DNA of 64,000 nt from Zerene cesonia (lineage: Eukaryota; Arthropoda; Insecta; Lepidoptera; Pieridae). Where the stretch lies: positions 4,526,001-4,590,000 of the forward strand of contig NC_052111.1 in NCBI RefSeq assembly GCF_012273895.1. The letters run 5' to 3'. How positions within the stretch are numbered: position 1 is the stretch's first letter; every line of letters begins with the position of its first letter. The notes beneath the pieces are model-generated. The model was given only the letters and a program-made list of their open reading frames with translations, had not been told where the DNA came from and searched no databases. This document shows, in pieces, positions 48,551-58,908 of this stretch. The position numbers and the translations under genes were made by a program.

Positions 48551-51500
48551 TATACAATAATTTTCAACTTGTTTCATTACTTTTATCTAGTAAAAATAAA
48601 AATCATTGGACTTATCCACTTTATGTTAATAATATTAAGCAAAGACAGTAATAAAACCATAAACGGATGATTTTCTGTAACATTAAATTTATTGTCACAT
48701 ATACAGGCATTAGGTATTTAGGTACACACTACATTATAATTTTTTTTATGCATTGTAAAGATTAAAGTTTTTCATATCGATCAACAACAATTACGCAGCA
48801 GCTGTGTCTCTAATTAGTAAAAGTATATTATTAACACAATGTAATATTATAACACACTATTTTACCATGCATTCATTCGAACCTCAAATTTCAACCCACA
48901 TTCAACCAGATGACGGTCCTTTTAAACGCCTCTCAATTAATAACTTGCCAAATTAGCTGCGAAGAGACTAATTATTCTATCTCCATTTACCGTTATTACC
49001 TCTAATGGATAAAATATTATATATTATGGTTACTTTATGAATTCTGCGCTTCTAAGCTAGGTAGATAGAAAATTAATTAAATGAAATGACTGGCATCAAT
49101 ATTAAATCCATTAGTAAATTAAAAATCGGCGCAATGTTTATTATTGGGTGATAAGCAAAATTAAAAGTGTCGGTATATACTCGTATTTACATAATCTATA
49201 TTAAGTTTCTTCCGTGGCAATAACCGTTACGTAATATATATATTATGAAGTATATAAAACGTGCCACAGCAAGATTCCCTCACAAAACATATATCTCAAT
49301 ACAAGCGTCCATACAAATTGACAAAAATCACTTTTAAATATTTTTATTTTACAATAATTGTGTCCTTATCAGCCTGTATCAAAAACTCAGATGCGGAATT
49401 ACGATAGAGTACGCGTTGAATGGGCCAACGGCTGCAGTGTGTGGTACGACCTCATAGCTGATAGCACGCTCCTTGGGGACTGCCCAAACTTATCACGTGA
49501 AACTTAATACGCGAGTACCCAAGTGTTTTACGATGCTTATGACATAAACATCCCTTAACTCGAACTATATGACGTTCCACGCTACTTTTTCAGTTAGTTC
49601 CCGTGTTATATTGGTGAGTTATGTATATGTGCTCATTGCTCAAGCTTATTGAAGGCTTTTATGTGTTAAATTATAAGTCTCATTTATTTTTAATGCGTTG
49701 AACTTTTTGCGCCATTACACTTGTTAGGATTTTCTTGCTTTTCTTTTTTAAGACTATTGATTTATTAAATTCTCAGATGCTATAAATACAATATCTTTAC
49801 GCATATTAAAAATAGAAACATATTTGTACAACATAATAATATTGTTAATATTTTACAAAACTGAAAAATTGTATCCAATTATGAGTGACGTATAAACGAT
49901 CATGTTAATAAATTTTAAGAAATATCCATATTATATTTAATTAGTGTGGAATGTTTCAATTGAAATATAAAAAAAAATAGTGTTTAATTAACTGTTACGT
50001 GTATCGGGATTCTTAATAACTTCAATGCATATGTAAAAAGTTTTTACCTTTACACATACACAACTTTACTATAAAAATATATTTTATGAGAATTTAGTTT
50101 CAAGATATCTTTTCATCTATCTTTGTATGTCGAATACCTATGTCAGTCGATATAGACAAATTAATGAATTTAATATTTCTTAAATTTAATTGATTACTTC
50201 TTAATACTGTAAACCGAAATACAGGATCCTAGTTTTAGTAATATTAGTTGTACCTACATCAAATATTTGTAACCAACAATAAGTTTATATTATAGAATAT
50301 AAATCATTATCGTTTCATTGCCATTACCATATTATTTGAAAATATAGGCATATGTCTAATTATTTTTTGTTTTACTTGCCTACTGACGCTACTCATATGC
50401 TATGTATTTTATTTACGTATTAAAAATTATGTCAATATGTTATTATTCAGTTATATTGAAAAGCATAATTTATATTTCTAAACATTTTTTTCTTGGCAAT
50501 AGATATTAATTAACAATTTATATTTCGCCGTATACCATTGTGGTGCTTATATGAAAAATATACTGGCATAACCACTTTACGTTGATACTGTTTTATATAT
50601 CGTAGGGAAAATAACGAAGGTAAAGTGGTAACTAATATATTATACCAATCTGAAAACCTCGAATCTTCATTTAAGGAATATTTATGCATTCACATCTAAA
50701 AATTTGATATCAGTACGTTTTCATTTCGATCAGTGCATATTTCTATAAAATATAACAAACAATTGTCTGTATTTAGCAATTAAATTTAATTCAATAAACA
50801 AATTAATTAAAAATAAATTAGTAAACTAAATCAAAAGTCAAATATTTGTTTCCGGTTAAAAGGAATTTAGCGGGTTCGGTGCTAATTATATGAAGCGGTG
50901 TCGGTAGCTTTACTTCAAGCTGAGAAGTGTCTAAACAATTAGAGCATCCGACTTAAGAGTATTGTTCTCTTACATTTTACAATTAGTAATCGTGCTCAAA
51001 GGCTAGTGTTAAGCACAATTAGAGAATATCAATATAATCTAGGCTATTTACGTTTTATAAGTAAACGTTAAATAATAAGAAAATGTTAGAGGTCAATTTG
51101 TGATAATTGTCGCGTATAGATAATTTGAATTATTTGTATTATATATACCGCACACAAAGTAAGTTTCTGTACGCAGATTCAGCAGTAACATACAGTTTAA
51201 AATTACATATTATGCTCATAAGAATGTTTCTAAAAATTGTTAACAGAATTGAACTTAAAAATTAAGAGTTGTACTTTTTGAGCAGTGTTAAATGAAGGAT
51301 TTAAGTATATAATGAATACTATGAATTAAAATTTGTAAATGTTCGAATGCATAATTTTATAATGTCACACCACGTACATTATTTACATATTTATGTATAA
51401 TATATGAATATTTAAGTAGATGCAGCTAGTTATATGCATGTGCCACATGTGTGAGTAAATCAACATTAATTATAATTGAAATTTAATTGCCTAAGGATGA

Positions 51501-52449
51501 TCATCGTCATTGTGAATAGCTTTGGTGGTTACTAAATAGTTGTAAAGCTGCGTTTTGATAAACAATGTAGGGAATATTAATTAATAAGAATAAATGAGAT
51601 ATAACTAAAAAAATATGACAGCGTATACGAGTATAATATCAAGAACTTATTATTAATCTCTTTAAACTATTACAAATGAATGTAATATTTAATTGCACCT
51701 TATTTCACGTATTTATTTTCATTTGTGGTTAAATTAATATCGAATTAATAAACTTACATATTTATTTTAACAATAGATATATTATAGCGATTATAGTGAA
51801 TTTAAAACTTATTTATTGAGTTTTGTATTCGCAAAGTATGAGTTATAATGTGTTGTTTGTAATATATAAACATGAAAATATATACACCTACCATATTATG
51901 TACTATACAATTGAATTAACGAATATTGAACCTACTCATTGACTTGCTTTTTAAATAGTGAGTTTATTTCAATATTATATAAACTGACAACAAATAATAT
52001 TTAACAGTAAATACATGCATAACTGCTATTAGAAAAAAGAGAAATTCAATTTTTACTCTTTTTAGTACGAATGTATTGCTTAGTTGATTACAAGTACAAG
52101 TTACAAGTATGCGAAACAATCGTATCAATGAAATAATTAATACAAACATTATGTACTCTAATTATAAAACAAAGTTAATTAAAACAGGAAATAATACTAT
52201 TTAATTTATAAAATTCTTTCTTTTATTCGTATTATTTTTCCTTTTGATACAACTTACTTTATCTTCAATTTTGTATCGTAATTGAGTTCGTACTTACTGA
52301 TTACGTTCGTCACCAGAAATAAATATAGAGTAGCTGCTATTTACCAGAATCAATAACTGTAAGAAACATCGAGAGTTTCAGTGCAACCGCGTACCTTCTA
52401 ACTATACCAAGACATTTTGCATGTCCTTAGTACCTATCTCCGAGTTATT

Positions 52450-52650
52450 ACACATTCACCGGAGCTTTTTCAATAGAGCCGAGTGAGGCGAGGGCGAGAC
52501 CGTTACCAATTCCAATATGTTCACCAAACGTCATATCGATAGGGTTGCGGCGCGAATTTTTCTCAAGCATTATCGCACCGTTTCGGAAAAGTAGTTACCG
52601 GTGCGCGATCGCATCCTCCTTTAGCGCATATTCAATCGAGCTTCAGTTAT
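52450..52650 (+). promoter_or_regulatory. candidate promoter of the DIP-like gene
   Basis: A CpG-richer 200-bp patch ('GAGCCGAGTGAGGCGAGGG', 'GGTTGCGGCGCGAATTTTTC', 'ACCGGTGCGCGATCGCATCC') about 0.5 kb upstream of the first coding exon. It contains an arthropod initiator-like word TCAGTT at 52643-52648. No TATA box is evident. Location is the main argument. Confidence 0.3.
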
Positions 52651-53105
52651 GACCAAATACGTACGTACTCAATATACATGCTTTCTGGGTATATTGAATC
52701 ATTATTGACTGATGAAATCGCAAATCGCGCCCACGTATCGCTTTTCTGGGAACATTTCTACATGTAAACGTATCGTGATTGCTGTTTGGGCAAATATTAG
52801 CATTTCAATGTGTATTTATGTGTTTATAATGACACCTGTTTGGTATGATGAATGGCTTGTCCGTTTCCATTTGTAGTGAATTATGCTGAAGAGGTGCCGG
52901 CGATTTCCAGAAAGTAAAGTAAATAAGAAATAAAAAAGATCGAACGAAAGACAGTTCAACTTATTATTTGGCCAATTTGAGAACCACTTTCTGCGTGTTC
53001 ATCTAATCTATTTATTAAGCTCAATTTTGTATACATTATAATCATAATTATTGGAATTGTTCGCAGTAATATATGGAGCAAACAGCCTTTTAGATGCGTT
53101 ACAAC

Positions 53106-53175
53106 ATGAATAGCATTCAGTCGTCGATTTACATGATTGGTATATTAATGCTGGGACTCGATTCCAAATTAGCAG
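53106..53175 (+). CDS. DIP-like gene exon 1: signal peptide
   Basis: ATG at 53106 opens 23 codons (MNSIQSSIYMIGILMLGLDS...) with a hydrophobic core IYMIGILMLGL, then a donor (GCAG|GTAATG) after one base of codon 24. Translation joins in frame to 53743. The next upstream in-frame region offers no better start. A 5' untranslated exon farther upstream is possible. Confidence 0.7.
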
Positions 53176-56100
53176 GTAATGTGTTATAGGTTGCTAATAT
53201 TATATACGATTTGAATATTTATATTGTTGTGGACATAAGAAAATGTTACTTATGCTTTACTGTATCTTTGTGTTTGTTAATTTTGGGATTCAAATTAATT
53301 GTATAGCAAAAGAAATTTTTTTAGTCAAATAAAAGTGTGGTAGCTATACTAATCTTGCATTCAATTTTACACAAGCAGAAGCCACTATAATGTTGCTGAC
53401 TGAAATACTTGAAATACATCTTTACCTAGTAAATCCGTGTACTGCCTGCAATATTATTATATGTTTATGTTACAGTTAAAACACGATTTTCGTAACAATG
53501 CGTTTAACTTAGTTAGAACTAGTAACTAAACGCCTTTGTTGTATCAACAATTAATTGATTAAAATAACCTGATTTACTAAAAAACTGACTGGAATATAAT
53601 GACGAAATTTATCAGTATTCAACGATAATAACATTGGGTCGTAATCATGCCCATAAAAATATGTATTACGTTCATTAAAAGAGATCATATCATACGTTAG
53701 TAATATTTAAGTAATAAAAAATAATTTATTTGTATCTTTAAGGAGAGGCATTTCAGCCTGAATTTGCTGAACCCATTGGCAATTTGACAGTGCCAATAGG
53801 AAGAGATGCTACTTTTCGATGTCTTGTGCAAAACTTAGGCGGATATAGAGTAAGTTGATTTAAAATAAATTGTTAGAATTGTTGTTTTTATTTCTAACCG
53901 CTTGATCCCGGGGATGTCTCTCATCATTGTTCGTTTCCGTGGCATTACCGGGACGAAAACTTTTCTATATTCTGTCTCGGATTTCAATCTATCACTACAC
54001 CAAATTGCATACAAATCGGTTCAGTGGTATAGGTAGGTTCGTGACAAAGAAACGGGCAGACAGACAGAGTAATTAGCATAATAATACTAGTAGGGATATA
54101 AAAAACACTGCATTGAAATTCTTCATTAAGATTCCATTTTAACCAATTTTTTAAACCATAATGAACAGCTGTTGTTTTACATTACTGTTAATTAAATTGA
54201 TATAAGTAGTATTCATTCGCATAATATGTATAATGAAAAACAAAGTTACATTATCTTATTTCACAGGTAGGGTGGGTGAAAGCAGACACAAAGGCAATAC
54301 AAGCCATACACGTCCATGTTATCACCAACAACCATAGAGTAGGAGTGTCCCATAATGGGCAGACCGTATGGAATTTGCACATTAGAAACGTCCAGGAGGA
54401 CGACCGCGGTCAATACATGTGCCAGATCAATACCGACCCTATGAAAAGCCAGGTAAACATACAATTTATGCAAAACATTTGCGATTATGCGACGATCATG
54501 AAGACTTTTCAGCGAGTGGTCAACGGAACATACCTACGTCATATCGTGGGAGTAAAAAGATTATCATTTAATACAATTACTACAATAAAAGATATACAAT
54601 ATTTTCATTAGTATTCAATTAATGTTTTTTTTTATTTATATATTCACATGATGAAATAAACAAACTTTTAATAAATTAATTGGAAGTTAGTGCACTCCAT
54701 TCTATTTTTTCAATAAATGGATCCTCTGACGTCTTGTCGCTTTGATCTTCAACAACTTTCGAACTTCTGCCATACCCTCTAATTCTCACTTGGCGATACA
54801 AAAATTCTCGAGTCATTATTTCAGGAACGAACATTTTTCTACTTCTAAATAGTACTCTATCTTGGGGACCCCAATGTTCTGTTGGGAACAATATTCCTAG
54901 AACATTAGAATTGTTGTAATACTTTTTTATTTCGAGGCACATGCCAACTATTACAATAACGGCATAAATGCTGATCAGTGCGTAAGTCAACAAAAAATCA
55001 GTACGTATAAATATGCTTTCAATAATATAGGTATTCGTATAGTCTTTTCTTGTAAATTTCCTTATTTTAATGAAGAGCATCAATGCAAGCAGTATTGGAT
55101 TAACTAGCCATAGAAATTTCAAAAAACAGCTAGCTTTAACCCCTATCATAAAAATAATATCAATACTGTGTTTTTTATACCCGTATATCCAATATATTGA
55201 AACCGACAAAAATAAACTACTCGTGATCTGAATAATTTCAGTAGCATCTGCAAGGGATCCAGTGAGATCGGAGCAATAAAACGGACTAGAAAATATACAC
55301 ATAAATGCTATCAACATAACTAAACTCCAATTATAATAATCCCGAACCAATTCAATATGAGTATATAAAATTTCATATAAAAATAAAATTAAAATCCATA
55401 AATTGACAAAAAGACATAAGAATATAGATAAAAACCACAAAAACCCCCATATTGATAAATTATTAAAATAACTTAAAATTTCTGATACAGAAGCAAATGG
55501 AGAGAAAAATAGGCTTTCACCCATCTCCAGTACATTTTCTTCTTCGCCATGATAATACGACATAGTTTTGATTCCACTAAAAATTATAAGTCCAAGCACG
55601 AGTGTTATAAAAACGGAAAAAAGAGAAACAGTAACCGAAGTCATAGTAGCCGGACTGCGAAATGAAACATCACGAGACAAAAAACCAATAATTCCACATC
55701 CTGTTCCGCAAGAAAGAATACCCCGCGTGAACGTGTAAAAACAATGTTTGTAGTTGAATTCACTCCAGTTCATAGTTATTTTTGTCGCGTACCAAGTGCC
55801 GCTGGAGGACAATGCAACACAAAATAGAATGAACATCACAATACAAATATAAGTTGCCAAAAATTTAACCACGATTTTCATACACTTATCTATTTTCAAC
55901 GAGAGTATGAAGTATGCAATCCCGAGTGTGCAACTCGCCATTATCAATTTCCAAACATGTATACAGTTTTTTTCTAACGTATTGTTATTACCAATCTCTC
56001 GATCGAAAAAACAACTGCTCGCAGTTTTCATGCCACAGTCGTCATCGAATAAGTTTTGTGCCTCCAGGCAATGTTGAAATATAGACACATTGATGCGTTT

Positions 56101-58908
56101 TACCATACACTTCATTCCACTAAATTCATCACATGAAAACCACGGTGGTGGGTCTAAAGCTGCGTAAAAAGAGTATTCTAAATACCATGTACTGAGGACC
56201 ATCATATATATCATCTTCAGAATATCCAAATATATTATTCCATAACTGACACTTCGAAACAGAGGAAAGAAATTCCACATTGTAATCACGTTACAATTTG
56301 TGTATTGCGAAACACATATTTCCGAATAAACCAGTGGTATTCCAATTATAATAGCAGCAATCACATGAAAAATTGAATGAATGTAGTAACCATTGTGTGA
56401 CATGTCAACAGGGGCAAACACTAAAGCCATTTCGTTCATCATCCACGCCCACAAAATGAATTTGTAAGTGCTATAACATTTCCACCGACTTTTAATTTCT
56501 GGACAATACTTAGCATTCATCTTAATGCTTCATATTTTTAATTTCTTTAAGGAATTTCAAACAGCCCGTTCGGGCTTAGCCAACTAGATAATTTTTTAAA
56601 TTGTACAGTAAGAAGTACATTATCTACTTATTTTATGCAGTTCGTAATTGAATAATGTTGACAGTTAATAAACTGATAATAATTATCGCTGGATTCAATA
56701 CAAACACCACTGAACGTATAATTGAAAATAAAGTAGCGATTACAGTGAGCGTATGGGGATAAAGTGAATTAAACTACAGGCAAGCGGCAAGCGACCGTCG
56801 CAGCGGGTAATGATTCGTGTATAGTTCTCCTAAATTATTGCACTGCGTTGTAATTTATACTCGGGTCTGATAACGGCATAAATTCTCGCTGCCGACAGTG
56901 CAGCTGCAGGCTTCGACGGCGACGTCGACGCGGCATGACGCCACTTGATGCAATGTGTTTCAAAAAGACTTCGAAATGGACTATACTAATTTATAGCCAT
57001 TGTTTTGATGGGCTTGTTTACTCACCCTCAGGTTCAGATGTATCACCCTGTGGAGCTATCGTTAATTTGTACAGCAATACTTAGATATTGTTTAAATTAA
57101 AAAAAACTATAAAGGTTTTTAAAAAGAAAATTTATATTTAGTAATATTTAGTATTGAAAACAAGTGGTATCAACCAATAAACTAAACGCTTTTACTTTTA
57201 GATGGGTTACTTGGAAGTAGTAGTACCACCGGATTTTATAGCAGAGGAGACATCTGGAGACATAATGGTGCCTGAAGGTGGAACGGCTAAACTGTCTTGC
57301 AGGGCCCGCGGGCAACCTGCACCTCGCGTTATGTGGAGAAGGGAAGATGGTTCCGAAGTCGTTATTCGTTACACAAATGGCAGTAAAAGCAAAGGTAAGA
57401 AAACTTTATCGGCAGTTTTTTTTAAATTGTATCTACGTTCTAATTCCTTGGGGAGGCTTGAGCTATCACAAAAGTTATTATATAGGTAAATGATGTATAG
57501 TTTATTACTATGATTTTATTTTAGTACCTGTATATGAAGATGAAGTTCTCACACTCAATAAGATCTCACGGTCTGATATGGGGGCATATCTTTGCATCGC
57601 AAGTAATGGCGTGCCTCCATCTGTGAGCAAGCGAATAGTCGTGAAAGTTCATTGTAAGTATAAGAAAATACTTATATACGTATGAAAACATCTTGCGCTA
57701 ATTTGTTAACTGTATTATGGTTAATTTATATACAAAACTGTATAATGCCAACTGAGATAATATAACCCTCCTTGACGTAATAAAACAATTGTAAAAATGT
57801 TTGTAAAGTATACACCTATATTTCTATATATATTTCTTAATCCCTTCCCAAAATGTCGGCAATCCATTTGTAGAGGCGTGATGTCTGCAATGGAACTCAT
57901 GCCTCTCCAAATGTTCATGAGCGGTGGTAGCGCTTACCATCAGGCGTGCCACCAGCTCCATTGCCGACTGTGACATAAAAAAAAACCCACACCGAGTATT
58001 GTTGTTTTGTATTGTAATTTTATATCTTCGCTCTAACCCTAGCCTAACCCTTATAACAATTATTCGTTAATTACAACAGCTGATACAAATAGGTGAACAA
58101 TTATGTTTTTAATATAAAGAAATTGTTGTACTAATATTTATAATTATGTTAATTTTATTTAATATTTTACCGTCGTTGGACATGTATTTCACAATAAACA
58201 TCTGTGCTGACAACATGAAAACATATTTAATACTCTTATTGAAATTATTTTTACCGTAATTGGCCGTCGAAAATTCGTTATACTAATAATTGTTGTTTAT
58301 CTCGCTACTTTCAGAGGTTTCATGTTATTAATGATTTTATATTTAAATCTGCTAGTAGTTCATTATAATTATTTTTCACTCCTTGGGCTGTTTGCGTGTT
58401 TGCTACTGAGGCAAAAAAATTAATGATGAGACTGTTTGTTTCGCCAGCGGCATGACGCTGTTAATATCATATTTGTGATTGATATATATTTTTAAGTAGA
58501 GCATATTTTTCTATATGTTTTATTTGCTTCTAAATGTATGAGGGATAAGAGATCTTCACCTACATGCAATTGTTGTTAATATCGATTACAACAACATATC
58601 AATGTTTTTAATTTTTACAATCTAAATTAATATCTTCTCATCAATTCACAGAAAAGATGATTATATTTTCAGGTTTCTTCACTTATTCTATGAAAATCGA
58701 TAAATTATGATGATAAAATGTATAAGTGGTAATACAATACTCGAAGAAAGTATAATTCTACCTAACTAATGTATTTATTCTCATTTAGTTCACCCGGTTA
58801 TCCAAGTGCCTAACCAACTGGTGGGAGCACCGCTCGGTACTGACGTCACGCTGGAGTGCTACGTGGAATCTTCTCCCAAGTCCATCAACTACTGGGTTAG
58901 AGAATCAA
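53106..58908 (+). CDS. DIP/lachesin-like immunoglobulin cell-adhesion gene, exons 1-6 (incomplete at 3' end)
   Basis: Six exons with GT/AG borders and consistent phase: 53106-53175, 53743-53849, 54267-54452, 57202-57394, 57525-57653 and 58789-58908, giving 268 residues. Residues 1-23 are a signal peptide. Ig1 has cysteines near 50 and 111 and the 'DDRGQYMCQINTDPMKSQ' block. Ig2 has cysteines near 154 and 209 with 'YLCIASNGVPPSVSKR'. Ig3 starts at 'PNQLVGAPLGTDVTLEC' (cysteine near 252) and breaks off after WVRES. These blocks are hallmarks of Dpr-interacting proteins, the neuronal surface receptors that pair with Dpr proteins in synaptic partner matching, and of close relatives such as lachesin. 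The paralogue cannot be fixed. No plus-strand exon completes Ig3 before 64000. The missing half-domain is at 34992-35162 on the minus strand. Intron 3 hosts an antisense SLC6 gene, and intron 2 and intron 5 hold repeats. Confidence 0.88.
53743..53849 (+). CDS. DIP-like gene exon 2: first part of Ig1
   Basis: The acceptor (TTTAAG) is followed by 107 bp reading 'EAFQPEFAEPIGNLTVPIG' and 'RDATFRCLVQNLGGYR', with the B-strand cysteine of Ig1. The donor is AGA|GTAAGT. 'EPI-x-N-x-T-V-x-x-G-R-D-A' is characteristic of DIP proteins. Confidence 0.88.
53895..54095 (+). repeat. Helitron-like repeat in intron 2 of the DIP-like gene
   Basis: 'GATCCCGGGGATGTCTCTCA', 'ACCAAATTGCATACAAATCG', 'GGTTCAGTGGTATAGGTAGG' and 'AATAATACTAGTAGGGAT' follow the word order of the Lepidoptera repeats elsewhere in the window. 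The element stays clear of the splice sites at 53850 and 54266. Confidence 0.5.
54267..54452 (+). CDS. DIP-like gene exon 3: second part of Ig1
   Basis: 186 bp in phase 0, between acceptor TTTCACAG and donor CAG|GTAAAC. It encodes the C to F strands of Ig1 with W62, 'VITNNHRVGVSHNG' and 'DDRGQYMCQINTDPMKSQ' (F-strand cysteine near 111). The longer open frame past the donor is intron read-through. Confidence 0.9.
54676..56520 (-). CDS. SLC6-type (sodium:neurotransmitter symporter family) transporter, divergent, intronless
   Basis: A single open frame of 614 codons, the normal length for SLC6 proteins, with about 12 hydrophobic segments. Family anchors are: TM2 'GIPLVYSEICVSQYT' (60-74; usual GIPLFFLELxLGQY), then 'W..FPLFRSVSYG' (82-94), the EL2 start 'PPPWFSC' (124-130), cysteine and N-glycosylation sites (NVS 144, NNNT about 178-181) in EL2, TM6 'GILSCGTGCGIIGFLSRD' (267-284), TM7 'GLIIFSGI', TM8 after 356, and 'HWGPQDR' (549-555) in the C-terminus. 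TM1 reads WAWMMNEMALVFAP (24-37) and lacks the N-x-W-R-F-P signature that builds the sodium and substrate sites. Transport may therefore be altered or lost, although the frame is intact. Start ATG has A at -3. AATAAA lies 40 bp past the stop (54636-54631). It lies wholly in intron 3 of the DIP-like gene, antisense. It is probably an old retrogene. The substrate is unknown. Confidence 0.88.
   Translation of the reverse strand: MNAKYCPEIKSRWKCYSTYKFILWAWMMNEMALVFAPVDMSHNGYYIHSIFHVIAAIIIGIPLVYSEICVSQYTNCNVITMWNFFPLFRSVSYGIIYLDILKMIYMMVLSTWYLEYSFYAALDPPPWFSCDEFSGMKCMVKRINVSIFQHCLEAQNLFDDDCGMKTASSCFFDREIGNNNTLEKNCIHVWKLIMASCTLGIAYFILSLKIDKCMKIVVKFLATYICIVMFILFCVALSSSGTWYATKITMNWSEFNYKHCFYTFTRGILSCGTGCGIIGFLSRDVSFRSPATMTSVTVSLFSVFITLVLGLIIFSGIKTMSYYHGEEENVLEMGESLFFSPFASVSEILSYFNNLSIWGFLWFLSIFLCLFVNLWILILFLYEILYTHIELVRDYYNWSLVMLIAFMCIFSSPFYCSDLTGSLADATEIIQITSSLFLSVSIYWIYGYKKHSIDIIFMIGVKASCFLKFLWLVNPILLALMLFIKIRKFTRKDYTNTYIIESIFIRTDFLLTYALISIYAVIVIVGMCLEIKKYYNNSNVLGILFPTEHWGPQDRVLFRSRKMFVPEIMTREFLYRQVRIRGYGRSSKVVEDQSDKTSEDPFIEKIEWSALTSN
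56760..56945. promoter_or_regulatory. CpG-rich patch, candidate promoter of the SLC6-like gene
   Basis: A GC-rich island in an AT-rich intron ('GCAAGCGACCGTCGCAGCGGG', 'GACGGCGACGTCGACGCGGC') 240-430 bp upstream of the SLC6-like start codon on the minus strand. It is between that gene and exon 4 of the DIP-like gene. It shows no coding continuity with either. It could serve the antisense gene, an alternative DIP promoter, or be an enhancer. Confidence 0.3.
57202..57394 (+). CDS. DIP-like gene exon 4: Ig1 end and first part of Ig2
   Basis: The acceptor (CTTTTAG) leads to 'MGYLEVVVPPDF', the G strand and linker following 'DPMKSQ' of exon 3, then 'VPEGGTAKLSCRARGQPAPR' (Ig2 B-strand cysteine near 154) and 'WRREDG'. 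The donor AAG|GTAAGA leaves one base. The ATG at its start is an internal methionine, not a start codon. Confidence 0.9.
57525..57653 (+). CDS. DIP-like gene exon 5: second part of Ig2
   Basis: 129 bp. The acceptor (TTTTAG) and the split codon G|TA give 'VPVYEDEVLTLNKISRSDMG', then 'AYLCIASNGVPPSVSKR' (cysteine near 209) and 'IVVKVH'. The donor is CATT|GTAAGT. This is the best-conserved block of the DIP family. Confidence 0.92.
57832..57982 (+). repeat. pyrimidine-rich retroposon family, copy 3, in intron 5
   Basis: 'TTAATCCCTTCCCAAAATG', 'GTCGGCAATCCATTTGTAGA', the hairpin arms at 57872-57881 and 57897-57906, 'GTTCATGAGCGGTGGTAGCG', 'CCACCAGCTCCATTGCCGA' and a terminal A run match 17995-18131. 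It is 5'-truncated relative to copies 1 and 2. Confidence 0.7.
58789..58908 (+). CDS. DIP-like gene exon 6: first part of Ig3
   Basis: 120 bp. The acceptor (CATTTAG) and split codon give 'FHPVIQVPNQLVGAPLGTD', then 'VTLECYVESSPKSINYWVRE' and donor TCAA|GTAAGC, leaving one base A. This is the B-C half of Ig3 (cysteine near 252). The other half is not found downstream on this strand. With the minus-strand exon 34992-35162, the split codon becomes A|AT (Asn) and reading continues WVRES-N-EMVIQSSKYEV. Confidence 0.9.

Larger units (their letters stand above)
48172..53105. other. gene-free stretch between NDUFS3 and the DIP-like gene
   Basis: No exon recognised. A Helitron-like repeat lies at 48345-48550. 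Most of 49.6-52.3 kb is AT-rich and plain. A CpG-richer patch at 52450-52640 is noted separately as a possible promoter of the DIP-like gene. Confidence 0.4.

Noticed and set aside
54261..54611. Antisense frame and plus frame extending past exon 3 of the DIP-like gene
   Set aside because: The antisense frame is a shadow of the Ig1 exon; the plus frame continues into the intron past a good donor at 54453.
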